Below the pieces are notes generated by a model. That model ran no database searches and was not told the origin of the DNA. It saw only the letters and a program-made list of their open reading frames with translations. From positions 1-64,000 of the forward strand of contig SEMN01001325.1 of NCBI GenBank assembly GCA_005408345.1: DNA of 64,000 bases, read 5' to 3'. Source of the DNA: Macquaria australasica (taxonomy: Eukaryota; Chordata; Actinopteri; Centrarchiformes; Percichthyidae). Below, in pieces: positions 1-11,599 of this stretch (positions are counted from its first letter, which is position 1; the number at the start of each line of letters is the position of its first letter). A program made the translations under genes and the position numbers.

Positions 1-1490
1 TGCCTTAAGGACATAAAAACCTGGATGACCTGCAATTTTCTGATGTTAAACTCAGACAAAACCGAAGTTATTGTACTTGGCCCCGAACACCTTCGAAACA
101 CATTATCTAAAGATATAGTTTCTCTAGATGGTATTGCCCTGGCCTCCAGCGAAACCGTAAGGAATCTTGGAGTTATCTTTGATCAGGATATGTCCTTTAA
201 CTCCCAAATAAAACAAACTTCAAGAACTGCCTTTTTTTCATTTACGTAACATTGCAAAAATCAGGCACATCCTATCTCAAAAAGATGCAGAAAACTAGTC
301 CATGCATTTGTTACGTCTAGGCTGGACTATTGCAACTCTCTATTATCAGGCTGCCCCAATAAATCCCTTAAGACCCTTAAGACTCTCCAGCTGATTCAGA
401 ATGCTGCGGCACGTTTACTGACAAGAAAAAGAAAAAGAAGAACATATTTCTCCAATTTTAGCTTCTCTACACTGGCTCCCTGTAAAATCCAGAATAGAAT
501 TTAAAATCCTTCTCCTCACCTTCAAAGCCCTAAATGGTCAGGCACCATCATATCTTAAAGAGCTCATAGTACCCTATTACCCCACTAGAGCACTGCGCTC
601 CCAGAATGCAGGGTTCCTTGTGGTTCCTAGAGTCTCTAAAAAGTAGAATGGGAGCCAGAGCCTTCAGCTATCAAGCTCCTCTCCTGTGGAACCAGGTCCC
701 AGTTTGTGTACGGGAGGCGGACAACCTCCTCACATTTAAGAGTAGGCTTAAGACTTTCCTCTTTGATAAAGCTTATAGTAGGGCTGACTCAGGTGACCCC
801 TGAGCCCCCCTTAGTTATGCTGCTATAGGCCTAGACTGCCGGGGGACTTCCTATGATGCACTGAGCTCCTTTCTCCTCCTCTTCCTCTCTCCATCTTTCA
901 CGCCCTCATATCCCCATCAGTAACATTATTAATTCAACTTCTGCTTTCTCTCCTCTCTCTCTCTCCCTCCCCTTCTGTTGCTTTCTGCAGGTGTTTCTGC
1001 CTCTGGAGCTGTGGAGGTCTGGGTCTGTGGTTGCTGCCGCCTGCTGCCCCCTGCTGCCCCCGTGCTCCTGCTCTGCACCCGCTGATGCTATTGCTGTTGT
1101 TGCTGTTATTAGTGTTGCTATTGTGGTGTTGCTCTTGGTGTTGTTTCTGTTGGTCTTAACATCAATGCCATTACCATATCTATGCTGTATTGAGCTGCTG
1201 TATGTTCTCTTTCCTCCTGCTCTCTCTCTCCCGCTCCCCCTTTCCCCCTTCAACCCAACCGGTCGAGGCAGATGACCGCCCACCTTGAGCCTGGTTCTGC
1301 TCGAGGTTTCTACCTGTTAAAAGGGAGTTTTTCCTTGCCACTGTCGCATAGTGCTTGCTCATGGTGGGAACTGTTGGGTCTCTGTAAATATAAAGAGTCG
1401 GTCTAGACCTGCTCTATTCGAAAAAGTGCCCTGAGATAACTTTGTTATGATATGGCGCTATATAAATAAAACTGAATTGAATTGAATTGA
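1..1490 (+). mobile_element. L2-type LINE, 3' half (reverse transcriptase C-terminus and 3' UTR), cut by window edge
   Basis: A non-LTR retrotransposon copy in sense orientation. Residues read from base 25 match the palm-to-thumb part of an L2/Jockey-superfamily reverse transcriptase (LLNSDKTE-like and NLGVIFDQD motifs). The LINE C-terminal domain follows in other frames to the stop near 803 (AFSYQAPLLWNQ, TFKSRLKTFLFDKAY). Frame changes, for example near 245 and 290, make it a pseudogene. A CT-rich and TGCTATTG-rich 3' UTR follows, and the copy ends at about 1490 in the tail GGCGCTATATAAATAAAACTG plus TGAAT repeats. The same tail recurs at 27873, 31786, 58464 and 61153. The clade assignment (L2 rather than a close relative) is from family knowledge and is moderately sure. 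Confidence 0.9.
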
Positions 1491-1499
1491 AAATCTCCT

Positions 1500-3739
1500 C
1501 TTTCTAACCTATGCTTCACACTCGCTTACTGATGGTTTTTGAAGGTGCACATTTTCTGATGCAGGGACCGGACCTTGGATATAACCTAATAATCAAAATA
1601 ATCAAACAGCACAGGGAGCACAGAGAGTGGTGGGTGTCTCTGTAATAGAGCAAACACTACTTATGTATACTTGTATGATATCTGATCTAAATGTTACATT
1701 ACAAACAATTCAGGTTGAAGGTTCACCATACATGATCAATGCAATAAAATGCAATGCTATACTCTGCTGTGCTAGTCAATTATGATATTAGTACACATTG
1801 TGCATTGTGTCATTAATATCAGAGGTGGATAGCTCACTGGTAGATATCCTACTTTAATAAAAGGCCAATATCTGTCTACCCTTAGGGGCTGCACATGCCT
1901 GAGCACAGATGACATGGTATGAGAGCTCTATGGCAACACTGTAGCTGTTTGCAGGTCTGTACTATAACCAGCAGAAAAGGAAGTTAAAGACCGGTGTGAG
2001 AAATTCAAGACAGCTATCAGAGGATATAAAGAGAGTGACGAGAGTGCAAAAGGAGATGAGTGTTGTATCGCAGTGATGAGACTATTCCAGCATCATGATG
2101 GAGATGATACTCTGATAATCGCCAGATGTTTAAAGACATGGCTCTATAATCCCAGAACAATGAGCCATCTGAGACAGGGAAGCCGATTCTTCCTTTCAGG
2201 AACACAATCTAATCTGCATCAAATCAACAGCTAGATACACAAGATATCACAGGTATCTTTGTCTACAATGTGTCCTATCTATTTGAGATCTTGATATGCA
2301 GTAAGGAAAGGCTAGGATGTTGGGTCTGTGAGGTGGTTGGCAGGTCCAAGGACAGCAAAATCCAGTCTCCCTTGTATCTAATACTGCAAAACAATCAGAA
2401 GGCCAGGTTTGGCAGTGGTCTCACTTTTACATTCAAAACACTGAGAAAGGTGCAATGAGAAAGGTGTAATCCCATCAGGATCTGTCAGACTCAGTTTAGC
2501 AGACGACAGTGATCAGGCATAATGCCTCATTATGCTTCAAATTAACTAGGTCATACAAAGTGTCGTTAGACCACGTCTAAAAGTGTTTCTACCTGTTCTG
2601 AATGGACACACTCCAAAAGCCTGCCTTTTTTTCTTTTATGTCTTTGTAATCTTGACGTGATAAAACTGCACAATGGGGATAACACTTCGGGACAGTCTTT
2701 CCTCAAATGCATTCATTTTGCTGCACTCCATGCGAAAAGTAATGGGAAGTGAGTGCGATTGTCAGATTGTCTGTCAGATTGTCAGCCCTCACACACGATT
2801 AAATGATCCAACAAGCACTTTGTTTGAAGCAAGCCAAGGCCTTAAGGTACATTTCATTAAATATTTTACAGACTGACTGTTCAAAAACTGGTGAGTAAAA
2901 CACCCCACAAACACCACACTGGAATGATTACCATCATATCAACATCAAAATGGTAATGACTGATATCTGATTTACAATAAAAGGCTTGAATTGATACCTC
3001 AAAGTAATGTTTGTCTCACCCAAGATGACAGAGCGATAGCTGGCACTTATTGTGACAGAGATCCTTGGAAGACTTTGACAGGCACTAATTGTGTGAACAT
3101 TTAGTAAATGACTAGTATGAAGGTTTTTCATCTTTGCAACATCCTATCTCAACTTGTTCATGTCAATGTTCACTTTCCTGTGCAGCTAAGCAGACTAGCT
3201 CAATAACTGAAACATATTTTAAAGCTGAGCACAAAAAAGTCATTAAACTATTCCTTATGTAACCTGATGACAACATATGGTGTGTGGGTGAATAGTGTGG
3301 ATGACTCACATATTACCTACTTATGTAACACTGAATTGTCAAAAATACATTAATATGTAAGAAAAACTTAAAAACTGCAAAGAGGCCTCCAGTTTTCTAT
3401 GGTGACAATTTAAAAATCCCTTGACTGGATTATCGCATTTAACACATGTAACACATTACAGAACAGATGTTGTAACCATATTGGAGCAAAAGTTTCAAGT
3501 ATGTCTGAAGCAAATAAATTACTATTTTGGTTTGTGCAGATATGAGGAAGTGACAGTTAATGAATACGATAAAGATAACTCCGGCCCAGGATCAGCTGTT
3601 ACTTTATATAAGACAACTGCAGTTTTGAGCGTGAAGGCTCATTCTTGACCTCTTCAGCAGACAACTGAGAAAACTACATTTTCTGATGAAGACCGAGAGA
3701 TATGTTGAAGAATACCTACCTCTGCGGAATCTCCTCACA
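1500..3739. other. Intergenic or intronic stretch, no gene seen
   Basis: If abhd17c continues leftward, this lies within or beyond its intron 1. I see no splice-flanked conserved exon, RNA gene or clear transposon. Open frames of 60-67 codons here have no recognisable motif and no coding-like composition. Confidence 0.4.
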
Positions 3740-3835
3740 CACCTAAGGTATCTGTGGTGTGGTGTCCCCAGCTTGGACTGTAAGGAACCTGGGTGTGACA
3801 CTGGATGACCAACTGTCAAAATCCCCACTGTACAC
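3740..3835 (+). mobile_element. Short LINE reverse transcriptase remnant
   Basis: A scrap of about 60-95 bases whose plus-strand translation contains the LINE motif TVRNLGVTLDDQLS (about 3774-3816), the conserved segment just after the reverse transcriptase palm. Nothing recognisable as LINE flanks it, so this is an old, heavily reduced fragment. Confidence 0.6.
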
Positions 3836-6029
3836 CATCCGGGTACTCATTGTCAGTGTGAACGAACTTGTGCACTTAAAATAGCAAGTATAAGTACGGA
3901 AGAAAATAAATTGAGACACAAGCTTTGCTAAGGAGAATAACTACATCTAAATTATTTAGAGCGTTTGAATGTTTGGAAATCATTCTCGAGACAGAGGGGA
4001 TGCCTGGTGTCAGCGCTAACAGAAAACAGGCTTGTCAGGGAGAGAGGGAGAACCAGGACGGCATGTTCCCTTGCCAGAACTCACAATATGAGGAGGAAGC
4101 TTTAAGCAAACCCTACCATCTCCTGACAGTGCAGAGAGGCTGAGCAGAAGCGGTCAGCAGCCCTCTGCCACAACACACATACACAGAAGGATTAAACCCT
4201 TTCCTAACAGACAAGCATGACAAAGGATTTGGACAAGAGGTGCTGGGTTGTATGTGTCCTATGAAGTGATGCCATCATAAGAGCTCTTCAGATAACAGCT
4301 TGGGTGTGACTAATCTGTTGGCCTAGACAAGTCCTGCCTCTGATAAGCAACTGAACTGACTAGTCATCCTGATAGCTGATTATGACCCCACACATGGATG
4401 GACAAAGTACCCACTGGCTGCCAGCTGACTCACAAATCACTGGACTTTGATGCATCTGATAGCACACTGTTTGGACTAGGGACTAATAACACACCTTTGA
4501 GGATGATTATTGTCATAACTGGGCATCATGGCTGTCAAAAAAAAAACAGATCAAGTAGATGGATAGTCAGGGTCAGTTGTTCTGGTAATGAGAAGGGTTA
4601 AGACTTCAAAGTCTCGTGATCCTATGAACCATTACAGACAATCATTACATTGTTGGTTACATGAGAATATAGTTAAGCCTCAACAATATCCATTTATATA
4701 CATGCTTGTGAGAGACACCACAACATGACAGGAGTTCCCCTGGCCTCTGTTCCTATGTCATTCTTACATGACAACAATTCTGCCATATTTACTTTAACAG
4801 GGATCTAATCTAATCTAAATTCTCATTAAACTCTTATTAACTGCTATCTTGTCCACAAATGACAAGTGTGCATTAGACCACGCGACAAACTGTGCACAAA
4901 AAGAAAAACCTTTGCAGGAACAACAGCAGTTTGTCAGAATCAAAGAAATGCAGTGATGGTGAGAAAAAACAAATGCATTTATCCAAGCCCCGTCCTGACA
5001 AAAAAAAAAAGTGTTTGTCAAGGTTTTCACAATCTGCTGTGTTGAACTTTTCTTGGATTCAAAGATGACGATGACAGTTTAAAAAGTTACTTCGCAAGCA
5101 AATGTAACGCCACAAATTTGTACAACCACCTGAAACATCACCAAACATGTCAATAACATGAAGCTATCAAGGCACTTGACCAGAAAATCCTTGTCGCCCA
5201 ACCACACAAACATGCATAACAGGAGCCTGATACGGTTCACTGCCATATCTTACGAGCTCTCATAGGCACAACAAGACTACAGAAGCTTTGACTGAAGCTG
5301 ACCACAGAAATGGCTCTGGTCACTGCAAAACAAAGTATTAATACTAAGCTAGACAAACAATACTCAATGCCCTTCTGCAACTGTTCTACACGTTAAGTGC
5401 ACTCTAGGCAGAAATGTGAGAATCATTTTGCAGCCACAGCAGATTTCTGGTCAAGCTGAACTATGAACTATCATACATGAGCCTGACATTCGCTTTTATC
5501 AGTGAAAACTGCATCATGAAATGTGCGTGGCTACCGACTGTGATAGGAAGGTCTTAAGCTGGGCAGACACTGTACGGATTAAGCCCAATTTTGTATTAAT
5601 CACCAGGTCTAATAAAATGAATAACTACTACTGCAATAATCATATTCAGCTCCTTCACAAACCAGCAAACACCCACACAGCTGCACCCGTTTAGTGGATA
5701 AATCAGTTTGATTGAGTGAAATTACTTTAACTCACATACAGCCGAATCCACAGCCTCCCCTTTGTGTGGTGATGGGGGACAGTAGAAAATCACTTTAAAC
5801 CAAGCAGAGCAAACAGCTTTTGGTATAATTATGTCCTCATAAAAATGGACCTAGCGATGGCAAAAACAGTCAAAACTCATGGTCAATACACTGGGGGCAA
5901 TTAGATAAATAATACCCCACCTGCTTTATTGACCTTATTCGGCCCACCCCTTTTCTCATTTGTTCCCTTTCCGGTTTTGTCTCCTAAATTCCAGTTGCTA
6001 TTGCTGGCTACAGTAAACACAAGTCAACA
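3836..6029. other. Non-coding stretch, no gene seen
   Basis: No recognisable exon, RNA gene or transposon was found on either strand. Short poly-A runs occur near 4540 and 5000. Confidence 0.4.
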
Positions 6030-7855
6030 GTGGTCCTGATCGGTTCACACACCCTAATGTTCATTTCTCAAAGTTGGGAACAACACATCCATATTTTTGA
6101 GGTCATACGGCCTGACACGACCACTTCCACCTCAGATATCGGATTTAAAAAGAATCTTCTGCGCAAGTTGTCACCTCTGATACCTTCTCAACCTCCAAAT
6201 GCGATGAATACGCATCATTTTTCTACAACAAAATTCTTAACATCAGGCGCAATATCTCAATTACTAATCACACTGCCAACTATGACATATCTCCACCACT
6301 GCATGCCAATGGTCTCAAGCATTTCTCCACTGTGGACTCCAGAGACCTCATTGATGCTATTAATCAGGTTAAGTCTTCCACCAGCCCCCTTGATCCACTT
6401 CCAGCATCCTTTTTTAAATCTGTTTTTAATTTTTTAACAGATGACATCTTGTCAATAGTAACTGTTCTCTCCAGACTGGTATCTTTCCCCATTGCTTTAA
6501 AACTGCTGCCATCAAACCACTTCTAAAAAAGAACAACCTGGACCCAAATTCACTTAGCAACTATAGGCCAATCTCCAACCTCACCTTCCTCAGTAAAATC
6601 ATCGAGAAGGTAGTATATCAGCAATTGAACTGCTACCTTAAAGACAATAATATCTATGATAAATTCCAGTCTGGTTTCCGCACATATAATAGCACAGAAA
6701 CTGCTCTTTCAAAAGTTGTCAATGACATGCGGATCAACAGTGATGATAAAAAAACATCAGTCCTAATTCTGTTAGACCTAAGTTCTGCATTTGATACAGT
6801 GGATCATGGGATCATGCTGGAAAGGCTTAAAAACTGGGTGGGTCTGTCTGGCATGGTTCTCCAGTGGTTTGAATCCTACCTGCATGACCGAAATTTCATT
6901 GTGTCACTAGGAGACTTCAATTCCAACAGTCACAAACTAGTGTGGGGTCCCGCAGGGCTCCATCCTGGGTCCTCTTCTATTTAACCTATACATGCTTCCC
7001 CTCGGCCACATTATCAGCAAACATAACATCAGTTACCATAACTATGCTGATGACACGCAGCTTCTCATTTCACTATCCGCAGACAACGTCCAACCCATAA
7101 ACTTTCTGGTCAGCTGCCTGGAAGAAATCAATCACTGGGTGGCAGCAAACTTACTTCAGCTGAATAGGGAGAAAACCAAGATTCTGGTTGTGGGTGCTAA
7201 AGCCCAAAGACAATTGGTCTGCAAGTACCTAGAGTCCAGATCTTTTAAAACAAGTGACCATATTAAAATATAAGAGTAACAATGGATGGGGAACTGAGCT
7301 TTAAGGATCATATCAGCGGCATCACCAAGGTTGCCTTTTTCCAACTCAGAAACATCTCCAGAATCCGAAACTTTTTATCCCAAACTGACTCAAAGAAACT
7401 CATGCATGCATTCGTTATGAGCCGGCTAGATTACTGCAATTCTGTTTATGGGTCTTCCAAACCAAACATTCCACAGATTACAACTCGAGAACTTGGCCAC
7501 ACGAGTACTAACCAGAGCAATTTCAAAATCTGGTGAGATGGCATTCAGTCACTATGCACCTTAAGGAATGGAACAGTTTGCCTATTGATCTTAGACTTGC
7601 CACAACACTGTGCTCTTTTAAAACCAAACTAAAGACTTTCCTTTTTACCAGAGCATTCTCTTAAAGAACACACCATATCTGTACAGTCTGCTTGTTTCTG
7701 TGTGTGTATGTATATGTATTTTTCATGTGTATATGGTTGTCTCTGTTCATTTGCACATTTTTGCTCTTTTATTCTGTTTATGTAAAGCACTCTGAACTGC
7801 TTTTGTATGATATGGTGCTATACAAATAAATTTAAATTTGAATAAAAGAAAACAG
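6030..7855 (+). mobile_element. L2-type LINE, 5'-truncated, with frameshifted reverse transcriptase
   Basis: A sense non-LTR retrotransposon. Fragments of the segment between endonuclease and RT run from about 6180 to 6525 (DAINQVKSSTSPLDPLP). The RT proper runs from about 6500: NNLDPNSLSNYRPISNLTFL; FQSGFR near 6667; the motif A segment LLDLSSAFDTVDH near 6773; after a frame change near 6945, motif C as YADDTQLL near 7042; then VTMDGELSFKDH-type sequence and LDYCNSVY near 7427. The catalytic Asp residues of motifs A and C are visible, but at least two frame breaks leave no intact protein. The 3' UTR ends in the tail ATATGGTGCTATACAAATAA near 7808-7840. The 5' truncation is usual for LINE insertions. 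Confidence 0.92.
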
Positions 7856-7859
7856 AAAC

Positions 7860-9419
7860 ACAATGTTTAGTAAAAAAACTTCAAACACCTGAGACTGTGA
7901 ATGGAAAGCTACTTCCAAAGAAATAGTGTTACAGAGGAAGAGAGACAGAGAACAATGTTTCCATATGCAAACTCAGGCCAGTATAAAATGGCCTATTCAA
8001 ACACACTGTGTTGAAATTCCATGGAAACATCAAGACTGGCACAAAAACCTTGAAGTCAAAGCCAAGGTAGAACAGTCTCCAAATGAAAGTAGCCGTATTT
8101 CTCAAGTTAAAAATGCAGCTTACAGGTCAGTCTATGTAAGACATAGTAAGGGTTAATGAATAGTTGCATGCCCAGGAATTAATGATTCCTAAGTGCTTTT
8201 GAGACTAAAGTGGCATGTGATAAAGGCAATGGATCACATGTGTTTTGTAGAACAATCCACTCTGCCAAATAAGACAGACTGATGTTAAAGACAGAAGGGT
8301 TTTCTTCATCCTGAAAATAATTTTCGCTCTTTGAGCCCTGTCTCAATACAGGCTTAAAATCTCCTGAAACCAATCATGTTTCAAAAACGGGAAATGAATC
8401 GGACCTCAGCGTCTTTCAATGCACTGGCAGGTCCTTTATCTCAGTAAACAACAATTTGTGGATACTTATAGAAAAAGCCTCAGGTGTAGTTTAACAGATG
8501 CGAGTGTCTAACTTATTATCTCTGGTAGGCCAGTTCCTATGAAGGACACGGGAAACAGGAGCCTTTCATTGAAGACAAAATAGTTCTTTTAGGCAAGAAT
8601 TCATTCAGCAGATATTATGTCACTTGTTTCCTGATCAGCACTGATCAGAGCTGTGTCATGCAGCTTGGATCATGCTACTTCATTAAAGTCTTGTGGGGAA
8701 TTGGATAAAAAGAAAAGTGACAACCAGCATTACAAATCACTTCTGATTAAGGTGAGTAAATTGGCCTAGGTGGTGGGTATGCTTAGACTGATGCCTGAGG
8801 CATTCGGGTGGATTGCCAGAGGCAATATAATGAAGGATGAAAACCACATCCATATTCTAAGACGTGAATCCCAATGCAAATTGATTTTAAACAACCCTGC
8901 ATGAAAATACAATCATTAACAAAATAGCCAACAGCTCATCATTACTCCCAAAAGAGAAGGGAAGAAGGAGTAAGCCAAATACACCGTAACATCAAAGATG
9001 CTCTCTGGGATGCTTTTTAAGAGCTAGAATTATATGAATTCTCAGATTCCGCTAAATGTACCACTCAAGGAAGACTGTGTGTAAGCTGTGGACGAGGTAA
9101 ACAGCAAATGAAAAGTTCAAGAGAGATAAACTTTCTTTTTATTGTAATTACGTAATCTTGTTTGGAACTAAAAACCTATAGCATCAAAAGTTTTTTGCTT
9201 GCCATGTCCAATCTTTCCGTACTTATTTGTCCAAATCCAGTCATAAACCTGGTAAGATATTAGGCCACTGCAGTCAATGCTGCAACTCAATGAGCAGGAA
9301 TGCTTTATGGCAATACTAGATTTTTTATCTTTTGCTACCAACACATTGGCAGTAACATCCTATGATCGCCACACACTCCGAGACATAGGCTTTTGTTTAA
9401 AACAAAGTTCTTCGTACCA
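7860..9419. other. Non-coding stretch, no gene seen
   Basis: I see no conserved exon, RNA gene or clear transposon. A 76-codon open frame at 7926-8156 has no recognisable motif. Confidence 0.4.
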
Positions 9420-11285
9420 TTTATCCATCAATCCAGCGTGGCCGGCAGAGATCATACGAGCAAATCACAACTGTGGAGATCGAGGAAAACGGAGCAGCAT
9501 CCGGAACAGACTGTGAGCAAAAGCCCTCTGTCCACCTCTGCCCAGCATCCTTCTTGCTAATGTCCAGTCTCTGGAAAACAAGTTGGATGATCTTAGGGCA
9601 AGGATTAGATTTCAACGGGACATAAGGGACTGTAACATCCTTTGTCTGATGGAGACATGGCTGACCAAAGTGGAGTCGCAGATGGAGCATCGCAACACCA
9701 GACGCCTATGCCAGGCTATTTGAGACTGGCAACAACACTGCTAGCTTGCTGGCTAATAACAACATTGTTATTATGGGCTGCAGGCCCAGATGGCATATCT
9801 GGGCCAGTACTGAAGTCATGTGTTAATCAGCTAGCTCCAGTGTTCACCAGCCACTCCCAGGCAAGTCCATGGTTCCCACATGCTTCAAGCATGCTTCTCT
9901 AGACTGCATGAATGACTATCAACCAATGGCCCTCACTTCAGCGGTCGTGAAATGCTTCAAGAGGCTGATCAAGGACTGAGCCTTCCTCCCTTGTACCATG
10001 GAATCGCTACAGTTCGCATACTGGCCAAACGGATCCATGGATGATGCGGTCTCCCAGGTTCTGCACACCACTCTCTCTCATCTTGACAGTCAGAAGAGGG
10101 GCTATGTGAGACTGCTGTTCATCGATTACAGACTTGCTGGTAAGCTAATTGAACTGGGACTAAACGCCCTCCATGTGCCTGGATCTTGGACTTCCTGAGC
10201 ACCAGGCCCCAGGTGGTCAGGGTGGGTAGAAACACCTCCAACTTCCTCACCCTGAGCACAGGATCCCCCCCAGGGTTGCGTCCTCAGTCTTCTATTGTAT
10301 TTCCTGTACATGACTGTGTGGCCAGGTTCAGCTTCAATTCCATCATTAAGTTTGCTGACAACACCGTGTTGGTGGGCCTGACCTCCGACAACAATGAGGC
10401 CTACCTAGAGGAAGTGGCTGGCCTGTCACTCAAGTACCAGGATAACAGCCTACTCATGAATGTCGCCAAAACCAAGGAGCTGATTGTGGATTTTAGGAAA
10501 GCACAACAACAGAGGACGTACACACCAGTGAGGTTTAATGGGACTATTGTGGAAAGGGTGAGCAGCTTCAAATACCTGGGAGTCCACATCACAGAGGATC
10601 TGACATGGAGAGCACAAACAGAAACTCTGGTGATAAAGGCAAGGCAGCACCTTTACCACCTCAGGCAGCTGAGGAAATTCTGAGTCTCTCTGAGGATCCT
10701 TCAATCCTTCTACTCTGGAGCTGTAGAGAGCATCCTGGCAGGAAAAATCACTGCCTGGTTTGGCAACAGCACCACTCAGGACAGGAGGGCTCTGCAGAGA
10801 GTAGTGCATACTCCCCTCCCTGCAGGACTTATACACAAAGAGGTGCAGAACCAGAGTCTGTAGGATCATGAAGGATCCTCACCACCCCAATAATGGACTG
10901 TTCCAGCTGTTGCGGTCAGGCAAGCGCCTCCACAGTCACACAGCCAAAACAGAAAGCCTGAGACAGAGTTTCTTTCCTCAGGCCATCAGGCTTGTGAACA
11001 CCGATCTCACCAGCCCCACCCCCACCAAGTTCCACATACTCATCATTTCATGCACACACATAAGTACACATAGGCACAATGTATTTATTTTCTAATTTTC
11101 ATATTAAAAATATAAATGTATATTAATATTATTGTAAATATTTTAACTATTGTAATTGCTTCTTGTGGTTGCTTTATGTTCTATGTTGTGCGCTATCTCT
11201 GTGGGCATTGCCATTTTTCATTTCACTGCACATCCTACATGTGCATGTGAAAAACAGAGTTCTTGAATCTTCTTGAATTTTGATT
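9420..11285 (+). mobile_element. Rex1/CR1-like LINE, internally deleted
   Basis: A sense non-LTR element. The start of an AP-endonuclease domain is readable near 9548-9700 (LLANVQSLENKLDDL, LCLMETWL). The sequence then jumps to RT sequence near 9780 (AGPDGISGPVLKSC), so most of the endonuclease and linker is missing. RT continues with LQFAYWPNGSMDDA (about 10007), a palm segment LLFIDY (about 10115), KFADNTVLVGL (about 10349; the usual ADD of motif C reads ADN) and FKYLGVHITEDLTW (about 10569). Frame changes lie near 9900 and 10130. The 3' end is TTGAATCTTCTTGAATTTTG near 11260-11282. The D-to-N change in the catalytic pair and the deletions make it inactive. Rex1/CR1 placement is from family knowledge. 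Confidence 0.88.
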
Positions 11286-11389
11286 TGTCTGGTATTTAAG
11301 TCCCTGAATTAGGAAAAACAGACATCTGAATCTGTTATTTTATCTATAAACATTTTCTTACTTTTTTAGAATATTTAATGTATAATGAT

Positions 11390-11590
11390 ACACAGTGCAT
11401 TCAGACCGCTTTACTTTTTTCACATTTTATGTAGCAGCCTTATGCTAAAATTGTTTTTATGAAGTTTTTCTCTCATCAGTCTATACTCAATAACCCATAA
11501 TGACAAAGCGAAAACAGGAATTTAGAAATGTTTGCAAATTTATGAAAAAAAAAAAATATCACATTGACAGTATTCAGACCCTTCAACTAC
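11390..11590 (+). mobile_element. Tc1/mariner-like transposon, terminal fragment
   Basis: The sequence CAGTGCATTCAGACC, then CATTTTATGTAGCAGCCTTA, then ACCCATAATGACAAAGCGAA and GTATTCAGACCCTTC is the characteristic end of a fish Tc1-like element, with an inner repeat of the CAGACC motif near 11574. Only the left end of about 200 bases is present. The transposase region is absent. Confidence 0.75.
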
Positions 11591-11599
11591 CCTTCTGTA

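Noticed and set aside
906..1283. 125-codon minus-strand ORF
   Set aside because: Antisense to the CT- and TGCTATTG-rich 3' UTR of an L2 copy. The low-complexity Thr/Ala/Arg-rich product recurs in other L2 copies.
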